64,000 bases of DNA from Spirosoma foliorum (GTDB taxonomy: Bacteria > Bacteroidota > Bacteroidia > Cytophagales > Spirosomataceae), in assembly GCF_014117325.1 (NCBI RefSeq), contig NZ_CP059732.1, forward strand, positions 2,741,001 to 2,805,000, written 5' to 3'. The notes under the pieces were generated by a model, which made no database searches, was not told the DNA's origin, and was given only the letters and a program-made list of their open reading frames with translations. How positions within the stretch are numbered: the stretch's first letter is position 1; the number at the start of each line of letters is the position of its first letter. A program made the translations under genes and the position numbers. Positions 60,210-64,000 of this stretch are shown here, piece after piece.

Positions 60210-62846
60210 ATGCCTCCACCCCACCTAGCTGATCGCCTGTTGAACTGGTTCTGCGCACCTCACCTTCGGGAAGAGGTGCTGGGAGATCTGCATGAACGCT
60301 ATGAATTGTGGGTAGTGCGGGAGGGGGAGACCCAAGCCCGACGGCGCTATTGGCGGGAAGTGCTGGCTTATGTTCGACCTGCAATTATTAAGAGACAAAC
60401 CAATCAGTATCCAAATCCATCAATGACTGATATGTTCCGAAACTATGTTACAATCGCCTGGCGCAGCCTGCTTACGAATAAGGCATTTTCGCTTATTAAT
60501 ATTTTTGGATTAGCCATTGGCTTAAGCTGTTTTATGCTGATTGCTGTGTTTGTTTATACCGAATTGACGTATGATACGTATTCGAAAAATGCCAGTAATA
60601 TATATCGACTGAACATTTCTGTTATGGGAAATGGAAATGCAGAAATTTACCCAAATGTAGATTCAGGCGTTGGTGAAGGAATTAAGCATGAGTTTCCCGA
60701 AGTAACGTCATCGACAAGGCTGCTTCCTGCCAGCGATTATATACAATACAAAGACAATCAATTTAAAGAACAACATCTTGCTTTTGCTGACCCGAATTTT
60801 CTACAATTATTTTCTATTCCACTGATTGAAGGAAATAGTGCCGATGCGCTTGTTGCCCCAGCTAGTATTGTTTTGTCGAAAGAATTTGCTGCTAAATATT
60901 TTGGTCATGAAGATCCAATTGGAAAATCTATTGCAGTTGGTGCACAGCGAACGGCTTACAAAGTGACGGGGATATTTGATAAGATACCTGATAACTCACA
61001 TTTTCATTATGATGCATTTTTAAGTTTGTCTACGCGCCATATTATTAATCCAACCTGGAGTAATGTTGGTTTTTATACCTACCTGGAATTAAGCGATAAG
61101 GTAGATCCTAAAAAACTGGAAGCTAAATTTCCACAACTGGTGGCAAAATATGTAGTTCCGGAAGTGCAGCGTGATATGGGCATTAGCTTGGCCGAAGCGC
61201 AAAAGTCTGTCGACACGTTTCGGTTCTTATTGCAACCACTCACTGATATTCATCTATACTCGAATTCGAAATATGAATTAGAACCTAATGGGGATATAAA
61301 ATATGTCTATATTTTTTCTGCATTGGGTCTCTTCATCCTATTACTAGCCTGTGTAAATTTTACCAACCTTTCTACCGCACAGGCTGCAAAACGAGCACGG
61401 GAAGTTGGCGTTCGTAAAGTGATGGGGTCCGTAAAAACGCAGATAATAAGCCAGTTTCTAACAGAATCAGTGCTGCTTACTTTTTTTGCAATGGTAGTGG
61501 CTTATCTGCTCATTATTCTATTCTTGCCTTATTTTAATCAGATTGCCAACAGGAACATTGGGTTCTCCTTTTTTCTGAACTATCAGGCAGTCCTTACCTT
61601 ATTTATCGTTAGTTTTTTGTCAGGTATACTTGCCGGTATTTATCCCGCTTTTTTTCTATCTTCATTTTCAATTATTAAAACATTAAAAGGAACACTACTG
61701 GCGAAAAGCCCACAGAAAAAATCATTGCATAGTGGCCTGATTGTGTTTCAATTTTCTATATCGACTATTCTACTAATTGCCACCATAGTTGTGTATAAAC
61801 AGCTGCAATACATGCAGACAAAAAAGCTTGGGTATGATAAAGATCAGCTTGTTGCTTTGCCCGATACGCGTTTATTAGCGAACAATCAGGTTGCCTTTAA
61901 AGATCAGCTCTTACAAAATAGTCGGGTGTTGGCGGCTACTAATTCCCGATTTTTTCCAGGTGGAGAAATGATGGACGGAACCCAGGTCTACCCTAAGAAT
62001 GAAACCGCTAATGGTGCCGAAATTCACATGAATATTTTTCATGTCGACTACGATTATATCCGCACATTAGGTATTCAATTGTTACGGGGACGAAATTTCT
62101 CAAAAGACTTTCCAACCGACTCTACTTCTGGTGTAATTATTAATGAATCGGCCGTTCGGGAATTGGGTTGGAATCACGTCAATCCAATTGGCCGATCTAT
62201 GGTCAGATCTGGTCAGCAAGAATACAAAGTCATCGGTGTTGTCAAGGATTTCAACTACGTATCTGTAAAACAGAAGGTGGCACCGCTTATGATGATGATG
62301 GGGAGAAATTTCGGAGGGATCGTCATAAAAATAAAAACTACGGATGTAAACGGATTCCTTAGCGATTTGAAAAATCAGTGGGATGCGTTTAACCCAAATG
62401 GACCTCTTGAATACCGATTCCTGGACGATCAGTTCGCGTCTTTTTACGCCAATGAGAAACGTACGCAGCAGCTATTTTCTGTTTTTGCGCTATTGGCTGT
62501 TGTGATTGCCAGTCTGGGGTTGTTTGCCTTGTCGGCCTTTGTCATCGAGCGACGTACCAAAGAAATTGGTGTTCGTAAAGTGATGGGGGCCTCTGTGCCG
62601 AGTATCACCCAGTTGCTTATCAAAGACTTTATAAAACTGGTGCTCATCGCCATCCTACTAGCGTGTCCGCTGGCCTGGTATGCCATGAATCAATGGTTAC
62701 AGGATTTCGCCTACAAGATCGAGGTAGAATGGTGGATGCTCGGACTGGCGGGCTTATTCGCCATTGGCATAGCCTTACTAACGGTGAGTTTCCAGAGTGT
62801 GAAAGCTGCCTTGATGGACCCGGTGAAATCGTTACGATCGGAATAG
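60210..62846 (+). CDS. MacB/FtsX-type permease with prefix domain, copy 2
   Basis: 878 aa. The start MPPPHLADRLLNWFCAPHLREEVLGDLHERYELWVVREGETQARRRYWREV matches copy 3 closely. Same two FtsX blocks (ALGLFILLLACVNFTNLSTAQAAKRAREVGVRKVMGS and FVIERRTKEIGVRKVMGASVPSITQLL) and the same ending VSFQSVKAALMDPVKSLRSE as copy 1. The middle, periplasmic part is more AT-rich and diverged (NIFHVDYDYIRTLGIQLLRGRNFSKDFP). Tandem paralogue of copies 1 and 3; substrate unknown. Confidence 0.9.
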   Translation: MPPPHLADRLLNWFCAPHLREEVLGDLHERYELWVVREGETQARRRYWREVLAYVRPAIIKRQTNQYPNPSMTDMFRNYVTIAWRSLLTNKAFSLINIFGLAIGLSCFMLIAVFVYTELTYDTYSKNASNIYRLNISVMGNGNAEIYPNVDSGVGEGIKHEFPEVTSSTRLLPASDYIQYKDNQFKEQHLAFADPNFLQLFSIPLIEGNSADALVAPASIVLSKEFAAKYFGHEDPIGKSIAVGAQRTAYKVTGIFDKIPDNSHFHYDAFLSLSTRHIINPTWSNVGFYTYLELSDKVDPKKLEAKFPQLVAKYVVPEVQRDMGISLAEAQKSVDTFRFLLQPLTDIHLYSNSKYELEPNGDIKYVYIFSALGLFILLLACVNFTNLSTAQAAKRAREVGVRKVMGSVKTQIISQFLTESVLLTFFAMVVAYLLIILFLPYFNQIANRNIGFSFFLNYQAVLTLFIVSFLSGILAGIYPAFFLSSFSIIKTLKGTLLAKSPQKKSLHSGLIVFQFSISTILLIATIVVYKQLQYMQTKKLGYDKDQLVALPDTRLLANNQVAFKDQLLQNSRVLAATNSRFFPGGEMMDGTQVYPKNETANGAEIHMNIFHVDYDYIRTLGIQLLRGRNFSKDFPTDSTSGVIINESAVRELGWNHVNPIGRSMVRSGQQEYKVIGVVKDFNYVSVKQKVAPLMMMMGRNFGGIVIKIKTTDVNGFLSDLKNQWDAFNPNGPLEYRFLDDQFASFYANEKRTQQLFSVFALLAVVIASLGLFALSAFVIERRTKEIGVRKVMGASVPSITQLLIKDFIKLVLIAILLACPLAWYAMNQWLQDFAYKIEVEWWMLGLAGLFAIGIALLTVSFQSVKAALMDPVKSLRSE

Positions 62847-62853
62847 AATAGCT

Positions 62854-62950
62854 AATGGATAATGATTAATAGACAATGGATAATTAATGCCAATCGCAAG
62901 ATCTCATTATTCATTGCTCATTATCCATTGTTCATTAATCATTATCCATT
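62854..62950. repeat. Pre-start inverted repeat, homologue of 60093-60206
   Basis: 31-bp arms 62854-62884 and 62920-62950 with two mismatches. Flanking sequence (GATCGGAATAGAATAGCTAATGG before, CCATTATGCCTCCACCCC after) is shared with the copy after 60085, so the repeat duplicated together with the gene borders. Confidence 0.85.
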
Positions 62951-62957
62951 ATCCATT

Positions 62958-64000
62958 ATGCCTCCACCCCGCCTAGCTGACCGCCTGTTAAACTGGTTCT
63001 GCGCTCCTCACCTTCGGGAAGAGGTGCTTGGGGACCTGCATGAACGCTATGCGTTGCGCGTAGCTCGAGAAGGGGAAACCCAGGCCCGACGGCGTTACTG
63101 GCGGGAAGTGATGGCCTATGTGCGGCCTTCGGTGATTAAACGACAACCAGCAAACCAGGGGCCTACTGAATATCAAGCTCCAACAACTACTGATATGATA
63201 CGAAATTATTTCAAAATTGCCTTTCGAACCTTAAGTCGGCACAAGCTGTATACCGCCCTAAATGTAGCTGGACTGACTCTTGGAATTACTTGTTTTTTGC
63301 TGATTGGCTTATACCTTTTCGATGAGCTGACGTTCGATCAGCAGCACAGTCGGGCAAACCGGATTTACCGGGCTATACAACATAAGAAAGCACCTGCCGA
63401 AGACTTGACGATTGCGGCAGCGAGCTATAAAGTGGCCGAGGCCGCAACGAAAAGTATTGGCGAAATTGAGAAGTCAGCCCGAATTGTCCGAACGGGAAGA
63501 GCTAATCTATCGAATCCAGAAAATAAGAACATGTTTCAGGAGACGATTGCATTTGGTTCGCCAAGTTTGTTAGAAATGTTTGATTTTGAGACTGTTGATG
63601 GGAGTGGTAGATCGGCGTTGAACGAGCCAAATTCGATCATAATCGTTGAAGAGTTGGCACAACGACTTTTCAATAGTACCCATGTTGTTGGCAAAACCGT
63701 TGATTTTGAAATCAATAAGCAGCTGAAAATAACGGCTGTTCTGAAAAACCATCCTCGAAATTCGAGTTTCGATTTCAACGCAATCATTTCCGAAGCGACC
63801 GTCAGCAACGATGAGGATTTTGCAGAATGGACAGCCAATTGGGATTCCCAAACCTTCATGACCTTCTTTCTTCTCAAGGAAAAAGCTAATCCGGAAATTG
63901 CGGCCAAAAAAATTACGGATTTGCTCAATGCCAACGCCAAGCTGGAGCCCGGAAACTCCATCAGCTATACATTGCAACCGCTGGCCGATATTCACCTGTT
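62958..64000 (+). CDS. MacB/FtsX-type permease with prefix domain, copy 3, cut by right edge
   Basis: Open frame from ATG 62958 to the window end (347 codons, no stop). Starts MPPPRLADRLLNWFCAPHLREEVLGDLHERYALRVAREGETQARRRYWREVMAYVRPSV, near-identical to copy 2, then a MacB start (IRNYFKIAFRTLSRHKLYTALNVAGLTLGITCFLLIGLYLFDELTFDQQHS) and a diverged periplasmic domain (GYKVAEAATKS, FNSTHVVGKTVDFEIN). The FtsX blocks are outside the window. The minus-strand frames over this stretch are shadows. Confidence 0.88.
   Translation, partial: MPPPRLADRLLNWFCAPHLREEVLGDLHERYALRVAREGETQARRRYWREVMAYVRPSVIKRQPANQGPTEYQAPTTTDMIRNYFKIAFRTLSRHKLYTALNVAGLTLGITCFLLIGLYLFDELTFDQQHSRANRIYRAIQHKKAPAEDLTIAAASYKVAEAATKSIGEIEKSARIVRTGRANLSNPENKNMFQETIAFGSPSLLEMFDFETVDGSGRSALNEPNSIIIVEELAQRLFNSTHVVGKTVDFEINKQLKITAVLKNHPRNSSFDFNAIISEATVSNDEDFAEWTANWDSQTFMTFFLLKEKANPEIAAKKITDLLNANAKLEPGNSISYTLQPLADIHL

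Noticed and set aside
1..64000. CRISPR array or insertion sequence
   Set aside because: No regularly spaced identical repeats with unique spacers, and no transposase frame, were seen.

Overview
The window reads as a chromosome segment of a Bacteroidota bacterium of the order Cytophagales, most like Spirosoma and its relatives. Evidence: an ECF sigma / FecR / SusC / SusD locus, a MurF-Alr fusion, PadR-linked orphan MacB/FtsX permeases with a short N-terminal prefix domain, DUF4403 and DUF4105 proteins, many SxxC lipoproteins, and promoters of the TTG-N19-TAnnTTTG type. The genus is an inference; no rRNA is present.

Layout. 1-5060 is the right-hand part of an integrated mobilizable or conjugative element. 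It has a MobF (TrwC-type) relaxase running off the left edge, a DUF4062 cargo gene followed by a 20-codon ORF, a tyrosine integrase, and a 3' tRNA fragment that marks the right attachment site, with the displaced tRNA terminator just beyond it. 5.1-10.4 kb is a loose region with two related zinc-ribbon proteins, a lipoprotein, an FkbM methyltransferase and a GH2-like lipoprotein glycosidase. 10.5-20.5 kb is mostly housekeeping: pterin dehydratase, rsmI, a DUF4105 protein, an esterase, a 2-hydroxyacid dehydrogenase, parC, a VOC protein, SanA-like and DinB proteins. 20.6-29.5 kb is a sigma/anti-sigma-controlled SusCD uptake locus ending in a putative toroid polysaccharide-degrading enzyme. 29.6-33.9 kb has a COG0523 zinc metallochaperone behind two Zur-like palindromes, a divergent outer-membrane protein, a thioredoxin-reductase-like flavoprotein and a barrel protein. 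34.2-38.4 kb is a strongly AT-rich island beside tRNA-Ser(UGA). It carries an SF1 helicase, a coupled partner (possibly DUF2290) and a third unknown gene: a candidate defence module. 38.7-54.3 kb is mostly conserved genes: purL, Uma2, an inositol monophosphatase family gene, a DinB/YfiT gene, a FeoB-associated protein, DUF4403, an alkA-type glycosylase, an esterase, corA, murF-alr, a frameshifted STAS gene and a CE15-like esterase. 54.4-64 kb has a B12/radical-SAM protein, then PadR and three tandem orphan permeases, the last cut by the right edge.

Two families of non-coding structure recur. One is a set of long inverted repeats lying just upstream of plus-strand start codons. Their arms are built from locus-specific short repeats, so the architecture is shared but the sequence is not. 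The other is a sequence-conserved palindrome with GTCATYCC / GGRATGAC ends, seen four times. The most interesting items are the pre-start inverted repeats, the helicase island, the Zur-like tandem operators, and the DUF4062 gene with its tiny downstream ORF.
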